Shown one piece after another: positions 1-12,599 of a stretch of 64,000 nt of DNA. This stretch comes from Mantis religiosa (Eukaryota; Arthropoda; Insecta; Mantodea; Mantidae): contig CM060947.1 of assembly GCA_030765055.1 (NCBI GenBank), forward strand, positions 225,704,407-225,768,406, written 5' to 3'. Each line of letters begins with the position of its first letter. Positions within the stretch are counted from its first letter, which is position 1. Both the position numbers and the translations under genes were made by a program. The notes under the pieces were generated by a model, which was given only the letters and a program-made list of their open reading frames with translations, had not been told where the DNA came from and made no database searches.

Positions 1-1110
1 TCCTTAATGTTCCCGATCGAATAACCTACACGCTGCCGGAGTCACTAGGAGTGAACAATGAATGGCTAATACAACTTAGGCGGTCCTCTGTTATTCACAC
101 AAACTCTTTCGTGTAACAAGCACCTATGCCAACTGTTCCGCAGTGGCTCACATTAGAAACCTGAAAGCATATTTGAAAGTTAAGAAAATGGAAAGAGGGT
201 GAACGAGGGAGAGGAAGTTGTGCCAGAGAAAATCCATAAAAAACGACGAGATCGGAAGGTCATGTTTAGTGTTTACAAGAGGAATTTAAACGAGTAGCTT
301 CTCAATGCGAGCCTACACGTAATCGTGAAATCCACTCAGCCGCTCGGAATATTTATCTAACTAAAGGTATTCTTCATTTGTCTCTTTGCCTTGCAAAAAT
401 TAAATTTCAAACCAAAAAGAGCAAAAGAGGGGTAGAACGGGGTGATGGAAGTTAACCCGTTTAGTGAATTCTCTTGCAGAAATACATAATTCTACCGTGT
501 AAAGGAAGGACGTGAGCTATAAGAAATACCTCAACAGCTGTAATAATTAACTCAAAATGATAATTCTAAGGTGGATCCATGCGTTCAGGTCCGGTTGAAT
601 GGATTGATCGACTGCACTGTTATTAATAAGATACAGTATAAGTAATCATAGGATTAGCGGTAAAGTTATCCTGTAGCCTAGAAGCCGGGCCAGCCAGTTG
701 GCTGTAGGGCTAAACCGTTATCGTCATTTGATTACTTAAATTGTTGCAGATTTAACTTTCAAATGTTAAATTTATAAGAAACGCCCTACTTGGAATTATT
801 TATGCATGAATTATGGAGAACTACTACTTGACTAATTAGTACTTGGACTTCAATATATTATAGCACACATTAAAACAACTCCCTACTCGTGAATTATGTG
901 TAAATAATTTCAAATGAAGTTTAATTATATGTAAGACGTAGACATATTTAAACGTTTGTCAAAAATAGGAGGGGTATAAGTTCAAAAGTTCCTGTAATGA
1001 CTTACGAAAAAAGTGGAAGTCTGAATAAGTTTTCGAGTATTTGGAACCCGACAACCGCTACATTATGGGCAAATAGTGTTCTAATAAGCTGCAATTCACC
1101 TGAAGGAAAT
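1..1110. other. Unassigned AT-rich DNA, no gene seen
   Basis: No coding region with a recognisable family signature, no RNA gene and no clear repeat is visible here. Open frames are short and look random. Confidence 0.5.
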
Positions 1111-1111
1111 G

Positions 1112-1262
1112 TCATCTGGCTGGCCTCGCAGCTAAGTCGGCGGAGCGCCTGCCGTGCTAGGGGTCCCGGGTTCGATTCCCGGCAGTGGGGATGGGGATTT
1201 TTCTCCTCTCAAGATAATTTCTCATCTTTCCCAGAGTCTGGAAGTATGAATGAGAGTGTATA
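1112..1262 (+). mobile_element. tRNA-derived SINE-like element (family E)
   Basis: A tRNA-related head lies at about 1118-1192. It contains an A-box-like stretch around GCTAAGTCGGCGGAGCGCC and an excellent B box, GGGTTCGATTCC, at 1169-1180. The body runs on as GGGGATTTTTCTCCTCTC, a layout shared with other tRNA-derived SINEs in this window. No clear tail or TSD was found, so both ends are approximate. No cloverleaf with an intact acceptor stem forms, so it is not called a tRNA gene. Confidence 0.55.
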
Positions 1263-2519
1263 TATGTGCGTGATCTAATGATTAAAACCTAACGAATACG
1301 AGTTAACACCTTTGAGATGTTCCAAAGGAGAACGGCCGCCAATATGATCATTGCAGTTAAAGGCAGGGTATAAAAGGAATAATTTTAAAGAAAGTCATCT
1401 CTTATGGTTTCCTAGTTATAGAAGACTATACAGATGTCAATTCAGAATGAAGGGGTCTTCAACGCTTATTCAGAGAAAGGTGAACGTATGCACATTATCA
1501 CGTTATTACTATTAAAAATGTTTTTACTCAAGTGCTTTTGTTTTCCGAAACGTTAAAAAGTGTACAGAAAGTTTAAAATAAAGAAGGCAATTATATCTAA
1601 ACAAACTTACACATTATCATCTTCTAAATACACAACTAGTATGTTTTAACACAGTCTGCCTCAAGATAAAATTACATGTTCTCAGTTTTCCCTTCGTAAT
1701 TTCTCTACCACTTACCCACAGTGAAGAGGAAGCATTCCAATTAACCCCAAAAAATTATTACCATAATTTCAACGGAAATGTTTGTTTTAAGACTTTCTGA
1801 ATCCTCCCATGTTTAGAGAAACCTTCATTTGCGTGTGTATAAGTGAACAGTGGAACTGAAAAGGGAAAGCCGAAAAAACGTATCCTTGTTCGGTATAATC
1901 CCAAAAGGAAACTAAGATTTTTAAGAAATTTCCGCACCCCGAACTAGCTTCACCTATACGAGATGGCTTTTGGAGGTTTCTTAGTTTTCTTCAAATCGAC
2001 TCCACCGATTTGATATAATGATATAATAGAAACACGTCCAATAAGAGGTATGTCTTGAATTATTTGAGAATAGCTTATAAAGTCTTCATTTGCAAGGAAC
2101 CGGAAAATAAGAGACGAACACTCACAGCAAAAATGTAAATATCTTGAAGGCACTCATTTCAAACATATTTTAGTATGGTGTCAGCCGTTTTCGAGATATT
2201 CGCTCATATTGGCTTGAGTATTCTGTCTGATATTTTTTGAGTTCTGCCGCTATTCACCTGTTTCTCGCGGTGAGATGGAAAGGAGAAGTACTGAGCTATT
2301 GCTTGGTTTCTGCATCCCCTTTGTACCTACTACGAGATACTATGAAGTTTGTTTTTCTCTAAACATGAAGCAAACAGAAAAAGAAGTGCTTCTCAAAAAA
2401 GTTTGCAGCGCCACCTTTCTTTTTCAATGCTCAAAAACAAACGCACTCATATATAGACGTTCTAGTTCCGTCTAAGTGCGGGTGTTCAATAAAATCTCTA
2501 TGGCGAATAAAAATAAACA
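1263..2519. other. Unassigned AT-rich DNA
   Basis: No family-level coding signature was found. A 67-codon open frame on the minus strand (1950-2153) has no recognised motif and is probably chance. Confidence 0.4.
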
Positions 2520-3577
2520 TAAATAATTCGAAAGTTAAGGTCTTCAAGAAGGGAGTTATACTAAAAAAGGATGAAAAGTGGGTACTAAATGGCAAAAGGG
2601 TACAAGTGGTCAATGAATTTCAATACTTAGGAGTAAGGTTGAATAACAATGGAAAGTGGGGAGCACACAGGAGAAAAACTGAAGCAGAAGGAAGGGCGGC
2701 AATGAATGGAATAAGAATATGCAAATATAAGCTAGAAATGACAACCAAGTGGTTAGAATGTACGAAGCACTAGTTGAATCCAAAATGTTGTATGCAGTGG
2801 AGACACGGGGGGAGGGCAAAGAGGTAAACAAAACGGTGGACCAAAACTACAGAAGGTTTCGTAAAGAGCTACTAGGCTTACCAACATCAGCACCTAGGGA
2901 AACAGTTTTAGTAGAATTAGGAAAGTCAAGAAGAAATGAAATAATAATAATATAAGGAATAATAAAATTTTGGTATAGGTGTTTGGCCAAAGAAGGGCAA
3001 ATTATGAAATTATGCATGAGACAGCAAAAAAGATTAGTGAACTCAAATAGTTGGTGGGCAGAGATAGGAGGAATTATGTAAAAAATAGGAATGGGAGATA
3101 TATGGAGATTAGAGGAAAGGAATACAAACATTTGGGTACATTGGTAAAATGCAGAATAGAAGATATAGAAAGACACGAAATATGGAGAAGTCTAGAAAAT
3201 ATGAATTCATAACAATTTTACAAGCAAATAAAAGAAATTGGGGACGAGAAGCATATGCAGATTACTGCAGTAGGCAAGAGAGAGAAGGGTTAGCATGGAT
3301 AAGGAAAGGAACAATATTTCTAAGAGGGATAAGAGGTAGGGAAAAGGGAATTTGTGAATTGTTTGGGGGGAAAGAAAGCATAGAACACTATGTAACAGAA
3401 TGCGAGGAGGTTGCAATATGGAAAAAAAAAATGTTTGGAAAAAAAATGGGAGAAAGTAGAGAAGAGGATAGTAGCTATAAAAATGTTAACGGGAAGGGAG
3501 GAAAGAAGGTAAGAAATATTGGTGAGTTCTTGCAGAAAGTAAAAGAAGAATGGGTCAGTAATGTAAAGAATATATGA
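2520..3577 (+). pseudogene. LINE ORF2 C-terminal fragment (RT thumb and Cys/His region)
   Basis: The frame starting near 2565 reads through a region typical of the RT C-terminal side: FQYLGVRLNNNGKW, then a helical stretch ending in an LYAVET-like block (cf. LLYGSETW in related LINEs). A frameshift near 2757 and stops after 2955 break the frame. A second open piece (3149-3577) encodes EAYADYCSRQEREGLAWIR, followed by a degenerate C-terminal Cys/His module in which GGKESIEHYVTEC keeps its His and last Cys while the first CxxC pair is degraded. Such terminal Cys/His modules are known from several LINE clades. The clade cannot be fixed from this fragment. Confidence 0.7.
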
Positions 3578-3785
3578 AGATGGGGGGGGGGGGGAAGAAA
3601 GGGAATAATTAAGTAACAAGGACGTATTGAGGTTAAGAGCTACCTGGCAGAGCAGAGGACCAGGGTGTCATCTAAGCCAAGGTAGCAACAAGGTAAACAC
3701 AAATACATGTAGCCAAATGTTGTAAATTGTAAAATTTTGGAATATGCAAAATAAATGTATCGTATAATAAATAAAATCTACATGT
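2520..3785 (+). mobile_element. 5'-truncated non-LTR retrotransposon (LINE) 3' end
   Basis: The insertion contains the C-terminal part of a LINE reverse transcriptase ORF (2520-3577), a G-run near 3583-3594, and an AT-rich 3' UTR of about 200 bp. The UTR ends in overlapping polyadenylation-like signals (AATAAATG, ATAATAAATAAAA) near 3750-3775. The element is truncated at its 5' end, and no TSD was identified. Frameshifts and stops make it a dead copy. Confidence 0.65.
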
Positions 3786-4822
3786 GTCTTTTTGTTTGAA
3801 TACAACATTTAATGCATGTGCTGTAGGTAGGAAGATTAAAAAGTAAAATTGTGTTTCAAAAAACATTTGAAAATACTGACTGCAGTACCGTCTCAACACT
3901 GACTTTTCATTGTGATGAAATAATGAAATTTGAGTTCATTTGAAAGGCTCTTAAGTTATTTTTAGCCGTGTTATGTTTTCAGTCAAATAGGCAAAATCAT
4001 CCGAAGCTCGGTATTGGATCGTTGTTGTTTCAGTGACTATGTACTGGAACTATCTTCGCCGTGCAGGCCAGAGTGATAAAGTCTATTCATTGAAGGGAAA
4101 ATCCTGTCTTGTTTTTAAACTAAGTTTATAACACAGCTATTGTCCGTGACAGAACAGCAGGTATTGTGTGAAATTTGTGTGACGTACAATCGTAACAAAT
4201 CAACAGCTATTGACCGAGTTAATGCAGGTATTCCTTTTTCCCTCTCAAATTCGTTCCAGTAAATAATAGCAGTGTCTCTACAACGCTAATTAGCCCTATT
4301 CAAAGTTATGAATGCAATCGGAATTTACCAGCGCAGTGTAAAAGGTTCATGACTGCGAAAGGCCTCGTTCTGAAAGCTTAATAAAAAAGTTGAGAGTAGC
4401 GGTTATGTTGCAAACTAAAAACGTTCTATGCACCAAAAGCTATGGAAAAGAGTGGAATTATTGCTCTACTGGTTCTGAAATTAAAGTGTGAATATATTAA
4501 AATAATCCTATATAACTGCAAAGAAATTATCATAAAAACCATTTGTAGATTTTCTTGGCCAATTACTATTTTAGCAATTTCGAAGATCGATTTTTCTGTT
4601 GTTAATACAATAACACTGACAAAGGTCAAAAATGAACATAGATAAATTTTAATTATTGTATGTTTTAGTTTTCCAAAACGGCTTGGAATATGACTCGCAT
4701 TCGGAATGAAAATTTTTCAGTGTCATAATTGATCGTTCAGGACATAATGTGGGTGGTCACCGTGACTTGAGTCCTTATGTTGTTTTTTTTTTTTCAGTGC
4801 CAGAAGTGACTGAGGTTGTAAG
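3786..4822. other. Unassigned DNA
   Basis: No recognisable gene. A T-run lies at about 4782-4794. Part of the 5' flank or TIR of the following mariner copy probably lies near 4740-4822, but no convincing TIR could be delimited. Confidence 0.4.
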
Positions 4823-6070
4823 ATGGAGAAAATTGAGGCTCGTACTGTGGTCAGTTCCTGCATTTGAAGGGCAAAACTGCCCGGAAGTCCATAGTGAGAT
4901 GAGGCTGTTTATGGAATGTGTCATCGTATGACACTATTGTGAGGTGCAAAAGGAATTTTCAAACTGGTTACATGTTTCTGATAGAGGCGCCAAGAGCTGG
5001 TAGATCGTCAATGACAAATGATGCTGTCGCAGTGAATATGATATGTGTAGTGTTTAACGCCCGCTTTTACTACATACGGCACCGCAGGCGATGACACTGA
5101 TGATAAATGAGATGAAGATAGAGCAGTGGTGGAATGAGATGGCGGGGGAAACCGGAGATCCCGGAGAAAACCCGCCCCAGCGCCATGTTGTCCACCATGA
5201 ATTTCACTTTTCGGTCGCCTGGGATCAAACCTTGGTGAGAGCCAAGCGGTCTAACCACTTAGACACGGCGCGGCCTTGTCACAGTGAAGAAAGTGGAGTG
5301 TTTAATGCTGGAAGACAGACGAACAACCATCCAAATGATCATGAATGAGACTCATCTTAGTTATGGTAGTGTGTGGAAAATTATTCATGACGAACTGCGC
5401 ATGTCTAAGGTGTCTGTACGGTGGGTTCCAGGTTTGCTAACCCCTTGCCAAAAGCAAACACGGCTTGACCTTTCAAGACAGATGTTGATGTTGTTGGAGC
5501 AGAATGAAGATGATCTTTTGACCATCTGGTAGCATGGAAGATTCTTGGATCTAATAGTATGATCCAGAGAAAAAAACCATCAACATGAAATGGAAACATG
5601 CCGATTCCCCCCTCCCAAAATGGCAAAGATGCAAAAGTCAGTTGTGAAGGTCATGCTTTCAGTTTTCTACGACTGACCTGGAGACATCCTTACAGATTAT
5701 CTTGCCAAGGGTCAAACCATCACTAGCAGATACGACTGCAATGTTCTGAACAAGTTACGAGCAGCTCTAATTAAGAAACGACGTGGTATGCTGTCCAAAG
5801 GTATTCGTCTTCCAGCTGACAATGCACCATCATTCATCTCAAGTTGCAGTTGACAAAACAAGGAAATGTGGCTTTCAGACCTTACAGCATCCACCTTATT
5901 CGCCCATATCTCGCACCAAGCAACTTTTTTTTTTGTTCCCGGAAATGCAGAATCCGTTGCGTTGTCGCTGATTTGACAACACAAATGACGTCATTAATGA
6001 AGTGGAAGAGTGGTTTAAAGCGAATTCTGCAGACTTATACAATCACAGAGATAAATGGAAATTTCTAGTT
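4823..6070 (+). pseudogene. Mariner (Tc1/mariner) transposase pseudogene
   Basis: Starting from an ATG at 4823 (MEKIEAR), the reading can be followed through several frameshifts. The best stretch is 5284-5532, with a mariner-like helix-turn-helix part (YGSVWKIIHDELRMSKVSVRWVP) and a PWVP/LT-type linker (VPGLLTPCQK). Downstream lie degraded pieces of the catalytic part: GDILTDYLAKGQT near 5670-5725, a degraded ADNAPS block near 5815-5835, and an R-PYLAPSNFFF-like block near 5900-5940. It is interrupted by a SINE at 5037-5276. Stops and frameshifts make it non-functional. TIRs were not recognised. Confidence 0.75.
5037..5276 (-). mobile_element. tRNA-derived SINE (family A) inserted in mariner
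   Basis: Read on the minus strand, it begins with a tRNA-like head (GTGTCTAAGTGGTTAGACC as A-box region, GGTTTGATCCC as B box). It continues through the family-A core with GGGTTTTCTCCGGGATCTCC and ends with GTTAAACACTACACA. A 12-bp TSD with one mismatch flanks it: TGTCGCAGTGAA at 5025-5036 and TGTCACAGTGAA at 5277-5288. The mariner reading resumes directly after the TSD. Two relatives lie at 12334-12587 and about 60175-60403. Confidence 0.85.
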
Positions 6071-6124
6071 TCTTCTGAACTGATAGAGATTGTTCGCGTT
6101 ATGGTTTATTTGGAATCATCTAGA

Positions 6125-6422
6125 AATGATCTGTCAAGTATTTAAAGAAGCGAGGATTGGCCAAGAGGGAGTTAGTTGTAAAACAGTGAGTTGTAGTTGC
6201 GTAACAAGAGTGTTGTGTAACGAGAGCTAATGTAATCAGCTGTCACGGTTTGTTATTGTCATCCACCTTGGAAGATTGTGTTATTATGTGATGTAATATT
6301 GTTAAGTGAGAAGTGAAAAGTGTATCTCTACGGAAATAAAGAACATTTAGAATATCGGCAACTTGGACGTTTAATTCTACGAACCCACAAAGTCAATATA
6401 AATCCGGATGGTGACTACGTAA
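6125..6422 (+). repeat. LTR-like remnant followed by a PBS-like site
   Basis: The last 70 bp resemble the 3' end of the gypsy LTR at 7913-8302: both have CTACGGAAATAAA, then TTGGAC or CTGGAC, then TTCTACGAACCCACAAAGTCA (here) or TTTCACGAGCCCATAAAGTCA (there). A TATTTAAAG element lies upstream near 6137-6146. Just after the apparent LTR end is GGATGGTGACTACGT. It resembles a primer-binding site for tRNA-Trp (TGGTGAC...ACGT) with a short deletion. The 5' border is uncertain. It could be the 5' LTR of a badly deleted element or an unrelated solo LTR. Confidence 0.4.
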
Positions 6423-6884
6423 AGAAAAACTAACAACCACATATCAACACAAACTCTCTATCACATTCTTTAAAGGGTGATAAAACTTTACGACACCCCT
6501 CGTAGATAGAATAGTGAATGCCCTTCAACTGGCCACAGATAAGTCAGTAAGAGGCTGGATTGTACCCCAATACTATCTGACAAATGCGTGTAGAAACAGA
6601 GATCACACCTCTTCACGAGATATCTTTTAAGGAAGTATTTTCCAAATAATTGAATTAAAGTGACGTAAATTTAACACTGAGTCATTTCCACAACTAAACC
6701 AACTAATGGATTTTATTATTTTGCAAATTTATAAAACAAGTTTTATGATTCTATTCTCTTGATCCGTGAATTATATTCTGCTCGGTAGAGATAATGCGAT
6801 ATTACTTTAGCAGTAGTAACAAATTATGTTACATTCTACAGGACATGGCAGTGACTTCATACATTTCTGTCTTCATGTTTTGAG
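6423..6884. other. Unassigned DNA between LTR-like remnant and SINE
   Basis: No coding signature was seen. If the flanking LTR-like sequences belong to one gypsy element, this would be its badly decayed interior. Confidence 0.3.
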
Positions 6885-7075
6885 CGGGGTGGTTCTGTGT
6901 CTCACATTCGGGAGGTCGTAGGTTCGACTCCCATGACCTATCTCCTTCACTTATAGATATCCTCAGATCCCTAGCTGAAGGCTAGGAAGGTTCATTAATC
7001 CTAGAATTTCCTGTCCCTCCATTTCACCTCCATTTTCATTTCGCTTCACTCATCATCAGTTTGATCCTTTCTGGA
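6885..7075 (+). mobile_element. tRNA-derived SINE-like element (family F)
   Basis: A head with GGTTCGACTCCC (B box) around 6922-6933 is preceded by a weak A-box region GCGGGGTGGTTCTGTGTC. The body contains CACTTATAGATATCCTCAG and a pyrimidine-rich stretch ending in TCACTCATCATCAG. No TSD was found. It differs from SINE families A and C in this window. Confidence 0.45.
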
Positions 7076-7247
7076 ATGACCCACGTAGACTCAGGCGCTG
7101 CATGGCAGGGAATTTGCATTCTGTAAACCTTCGTCCGCTGATAGTGACGTGTTCAGCTTTAAGCCCAAGGGAGGGAATGTCCGACTCTGGTGGGCGAAGC
7201 CGCCAGTTGAGCTAGAGAAGTCACCGGTGAGATTGCCCTCATAGGGC

Positions 7248-7901
7248 ACCAATTTTGAGCCTAACCTGATGAAGGAGGCACTGGAAAGACTTGGAGTGAA
7301 CAACATCCGCACAGCACCCCCTATACCCGCAGTGGACGGCATGGTCGAGAGGTACATGAAGACCCTAGAAGAATATCTGAAGAAGGTCATGGTCAGCCAT
7401 CAGCGAGACTGGGACGTCAAGGTGCCACTGTTCCTGTTGGCATACCGCTCGTCGACACAAGACACCACTGGGATGACGCCAGCTAGCTTAATGTTCGGAC
7501 GAGAGTTAAGCCTCCCTTGTGACCTGGCTTTAGGGAGCCCCCCGGAAACGAAACAGCCAGCAACCAACTATGTGGAAAACTTGGTGGACCGTCTCCACGA
7601 CATGCACGAAATGGCTCGGCAGAACATCCAGATGGCAAGTGGCCGCATGAAGACCCGATACGACAGGTAATCCAACAGCCAAGGGTTCCAGCAAGGTGAC
7701 CTGGTCTGGTTGTACCGCGCTACCCGAACCGAGGGACGCTGCCCGAAGCTTCAGCAGCCATGGCAAGGACCGTACTGGGTAGCAAAGAGGATTAACGACG
7801 TGATCTACCGCATCCAGAAGGTGTCCCGAGGAAAGATGTTGGTGGTACACCTGGATCGTCTAGCCCGTTACGATGGTGCTGCTCGGGACGACCAGCCTTG
7901 A
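7248..7901 (+). pseudogene. Ty3/gypsy integrase C-terminal fragment
   Basis: The reading starts at GTNFEPNLMKEA, the end of the integrase catalytic core. It passes DGMVERYMKTLEEYLKKV with the conserved core glutamate in the VER motif, then MTPASLMFGRELSLPCDL, a hallmark of Ty3/gypsy integrases. It ends with a GPY/F module (GPYWVAKRINDVIYRIQ) and VVHLDRLARY. One in-frame TAA at 7668-7670 splits it. Everything upstream of 7248 (gag, protease, RT, RNase H and most of integrase) is missing. The terminal stop at 7899-7901 is followed at once by a polypurine tract and the 3' LTR. Confidence 0.9.
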
Positions 7902-7912
7902 GGAGGGAGAAG
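7901..7912 (+). other. Polypurine tract of gypsy element
   Basis: AGGAGGGAGAAG directly precedes the TG that starts the LTR. This is the expected place and composition for the plus-strand primer site. Confidence 0.7.
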
Positions 7913-8302
7913 TGATGCAAACGCATTGTTGATTAGAGGCGGCGCGTCGGGGCATTCAGAGGGACGGGCAGTGCAGTGCGGATATTAACGCTAGCCGAAA
8001 AGGTGTGGTGAAGGAGACGGATTTCTAGAGAGTTCGTCTGTCTTCTAGCGCCGTCTTCATTGTTTGAGAACAGTCCGGATAGTGAGTAATCTATAAAAAG
8101 GGAGCTGCCGCCCGCCAGACAGTTAGTCGGTAATTGGACACGTGCGCATGAACATCAGTGTTTGTGATCGATGACCTTGCAAGTTGCATTGTGTATCTGA
8201 CGTAACTCTGGACTGTAAAGCCTGACGAAGTGTGTTTCTACGGAAATAAAAATTTTAGTGTTTGTAACCTGGACTTTAGTTTCACGAGCCCATAAAGTCA
8301 CA
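7913..8302 (+). repeat. 3' LTR of the gypsy element
   Basis: It starts TGATGCAAACG right after the polypurine tract and ends ...AAAGTCACA, about 390 bp, with TG...CA ends as expected. Inside are a TATA box (8092-8098), an AATAAA signal (8245-8250) and a GT-rich stretch after it, so U3, R and U5 can be assigned roughly. The end at 8302 is inferred from the similarity to the LTR-like remnant that ends near 6400. Confidence 0.7.
8091..8102 (+). promoter_or_regulatory. LTR TATA box
   Basis: CTATAAAAAGGG sits in the LTR about 150 bp upstream of its AATAAA. The spacing suits transcription starting about 25-30 bp downstream, near the ACAGTTAGTC stretch. Confidence 0.55.
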
Positions 8303-10160
8303 ATATTAAATAATTTAAGATATATTATTGAAAGTTAGTTAACATTTTTAAACACCTGCAAATAAGCCTAGTAATTTTAATATAATGGTCGCTAATTAAC
8401 ATCCCTACTTTGTAACACTAGTGCAACAATGTATTTATGGTACTCAATGTTACCGATTTTGGTTGAACTCCGTCACGTGATAAGCATCCTTTGTATTAGC
8501 ACCTGTAAATAAGTCAACTTGTTTTAAATAACTTTTGTAGGTCATCGTGTCGTTTTGCATACTTAATTTCCCATAGCTGTCCCATTACCGCAATCCGTTT
8601 TTCAGTTAACCTATTCCGTGCGTTGGCAAACCTATAGTTCATTATACCCGAATTGTTATTCTTTTATCTATGATCTGAATAACGGATCAAATGTTGGCAT
8701 ATACGAATGTGGACGAAATTTAATTCCAACACTTGTACAAAATTCGGTAGCTGCCGAAACAATAACATCAAAATTGTTATTTAAAATATATATTCGCTTC
8801 ATTTACTATGTACAACATAACTCGGGATATAAAAAGGATTTAACATCTACAATACCCTTGCAAATATTTCTTGATGTTCATCTGGACACCATTTCTCTTA
8901 GATACACTCCAATTAACTTGAGGTGGCAGCTGAGTAAAGACGCACACTAAAAGAATTAGAAGTTACCGATCCTGAAAGGAGACTAAGGATGAATTTATAC
9001 ATGTGGAGCTATTGACGGAACAAGTATCAACTACTCCACTTATATAAATCATTTTCAGTTTTCTTTCAGTTTTAATACCAGACTAATTATTTTAGTCCGC
9101 AGCTGTCCCCCTCAAGTTAATTGAACTGTACATAAAGTTCTGAGGTATATGCAGTGTTCATTTATTATGAATTTACAAATTTTAAGGTAATCTATAAAAA
9201 TGTATCCCAAAGAAGTTAAAACTGACTATTTTTCTTGTAGCTTTGCTACACTCAGCCTATGACCTTATTTCATAATCTTAAGTTTTACACATATGGCACA
9301 CTAAAATAATTACTTTGACGATTATGAGTATTTGTACAACTTTACAATGATATTTATGGTAATATATTGGAAATTTCAACACATAATCGTTTATGTAAAT
9401 AATTACAGATTTAATAACAAAAATTTGGTGGCTACAATGACATAAAACAAACACTAAGGTGGAAAGTAAAATAAAACCCGAATTTCCAAGCTTCTTCAAC
9501 ATCTATCTCGTAATACATGTCTCCACTTCAAATTCTAATTGAAACACTCAATCTATTTTAGTCCATGTTATTATGCTCAAACAAGCTGCTTTGTATCATG
9601 AAATCAATAATCAAACAATTCATTCCTCCTAAATTTACATTATCTTACAATCTTATCGGACCAACAAACTACAGCGATTGAATTGATAGCATTATGAGTA
9701 AGAAGTAAGTTCCTTTTCAAATAACGCTCCATTAAAATTAATAATACAATAATTGTACTAAAATAGCGTGGAATATGTGTATATCAAATGCACGTCATAA
9801 TTACAAAAATGGAAAAGGCTCGCCATTTTCGTGGATTTTCAAACTATTCCTAGATTCTGTAATGTTCCACATTATTACTAAATGTTTCGTATTATTTTAC
9901 GAGTCATTTATGGTGTGACCATGATAAATATGGCTCTTGCCTTATGTTGCCTGTGAGATTAAACATTATCTGTTTCAAGCTTACTCTATACATTAATTAT
10001 AATTTGCAAAATAATTTTCTAAAGAGTTCATATTAATTTGATAATACGTTGTTTTTCCACCATAAACTGTTATTGCTGTCTTTCATTACAACCTCTAAGA
10101 ATACATAATGACATAATGGCTCATACTTCCAATAATATTTCTTCTATATAGGTATAAAAC
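8303..10160. other. Unassigned AT-rich DNA
   Basis: No gene signature was found. A 110-codon open frame (8618-8950, plus) has no motif I recognise and base composition like its surroundings. Confidence 0.5.
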
Positions 10161-11302
<1,142 letters not shown>

Positions 11303-12134
11303 GCTAGGAGGAAGTTTCATACATGTCTAAATTACAAAGAGGTGTAGTTATAGCCCAACGCTTGCTAATATAAGAACAATTTTCACGACTGAAGTTCGGG
11401 TCCCAAAATTCTACGAAACCTTAACTGCACTACTGCTCATTGAGACTTAGAAATGACAGTGAACCAAATACCTAAATATCCTTGAAAGGCGTTCTTATTG
11501 GCAAAGTTGCACACTTCTAAATGTAAATCCCTCCCTTAGTTTCCTCGCCGTCTAGCCAAGGATAATACCTACACTGCAGGAGTACTATGCCCCGCTCATC
11601 CATGTATTATCTGGCAACGCTATCCAACTAGCCATGTCGTCGTGATATGCAAATACCGAAGGGAGGCGAGACCTAAAATAAATAAATACCCGATGCAAGT
11701 TTCCTAAGAGCCGGATAAGCACTAATCTTTGCATTTCAGTCAAGACACCCCTAAGCATACAAAGCTTGTTCATTAATATGAGTAGATTCCCCATAACAAA
11801 AAGCAATACTGTCAAGTTTTATTTTCTTTGAGTGACTTTAACTATTAGTATAACTAAAGTCTCCTACATCATCAGAGTGATTTGTAGGTCCACTTGATAT
11901 ATATCAAATTCTATGTAAACAATCAAGAATTATTAGTTCTTAATTAATTGTATGAACATATAGGTAGAGTACACAATAAAGAAAGCTTTATTTATGGACG
12001 CTCTTTAACTGATGTGGTTCTCAGCGTTGGATGTAATTATGCTCAGAGATCGCTATTAAGCATGAGTTTCTTCTATATGCCGCTGATTTATGACAAAGGA
12101 CTATCGTACTGTTCTTGCATTAAGAAGTAAGGCA
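11303..12134. other. Unassigned AT-rich DNA
   Basis: No recognisable gene, RNA or mobile element was seen. Short open frames only. Confidence 0.45.
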
Positions 12135-12235
12135 CGCTAAGGATTTTTACGCCCGAAGAATACACCACTCTCCACCAGGTTTGAACTGGCGATCTCGGGA
12201 ACCAGATGCTAGCATGTTATCGCTAGAAAAAAGTA
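12135..12235 (-). mobile_element. tRNA-derived SINE fragment (family B)
   Basis: On the minus strand the B box AGTTCAAACC is followed by TGGTGGAGAGTGGTGTATTC and TTCGGGCGTAAAAATCC. The fragment at 18897-18990 has the same order (GTTCAAACCTGGCAGAC ... TTCGGACGTATAATTCC), so the two appear to be one diverged family. The head is degraded. Confidence 0.45.
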
Positions 12236-12240
12236 CACAT

Positions 12241-12283
12241 GCACGCAAACACACAGAGACAGAGAGAGAGAGGGGGGGGGGGG
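12241..12283. repeat. Purine-rich simple repeat
   Basis: CACACAGAGACAGAGAGAGAG followed by a run of about 13 G. Confidence 0.85.
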
Positions 12284-12333
12284 CTTGCTGTAAAGAGTGT
12301 AATCTACTACTATACATATCCTAGGTAAAGTAA

Positions 12334-12587
12334 AATGAAATGAAATGTGTAGTGTTTAACGCCCGCTTTTACTACATATGGCACCGCAGGCGATGACACT
12401 GATGATACATGAGATGAAGATGGAGCACCGGTGGAATGAGATGGCGGGGGAAACCGGAGATCCCGGAGAAAACCCGCCCCACCGCCGTGTTGTCCACCAC
12501 AAATCTCACTTTGCGGTCGCCTGGCATCGAACCCGGGCCGCCTTGGTGAGAGCCAAGTGGCCTAACCACTGAGCCACGGCGTGGCCG
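12334..12587 (-). mobile_element. Complete tRNA-derived SINE (family A)
   Basis: The minus-strand reading starts with a clear tRNA-like head (GGCTCAGTGGTTAGGCCACTT as A-box region; GGGTTCGATGCC as B box). The shared core GGGTTTTCTCCGGGATCTCC follows, then GGCGTTAAACACTACAC and a pentamer tail of (ATTTC)n type. A perfect 12-bp TSD, TAGGTAAAGTAA, flanks it at 12322-12333 and 12588-12599. This is the best-preserved copy of family A here and can serve as its reference. Confidence 0.9.
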
Positions 12588-12599
12588 TAGGTAAAGTAA

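Noticed and set aside
8618..8950. 110-codon open frame
   Set aside because: No motif, AT-rich, no splice or promoter context. Likely chance.
12372..12572. Open frames over SINE copies (also near 5070-5348 and 60086-60340)
   Set aside because: They recur with each SINE copy on either strand. SINEs are non-coding.
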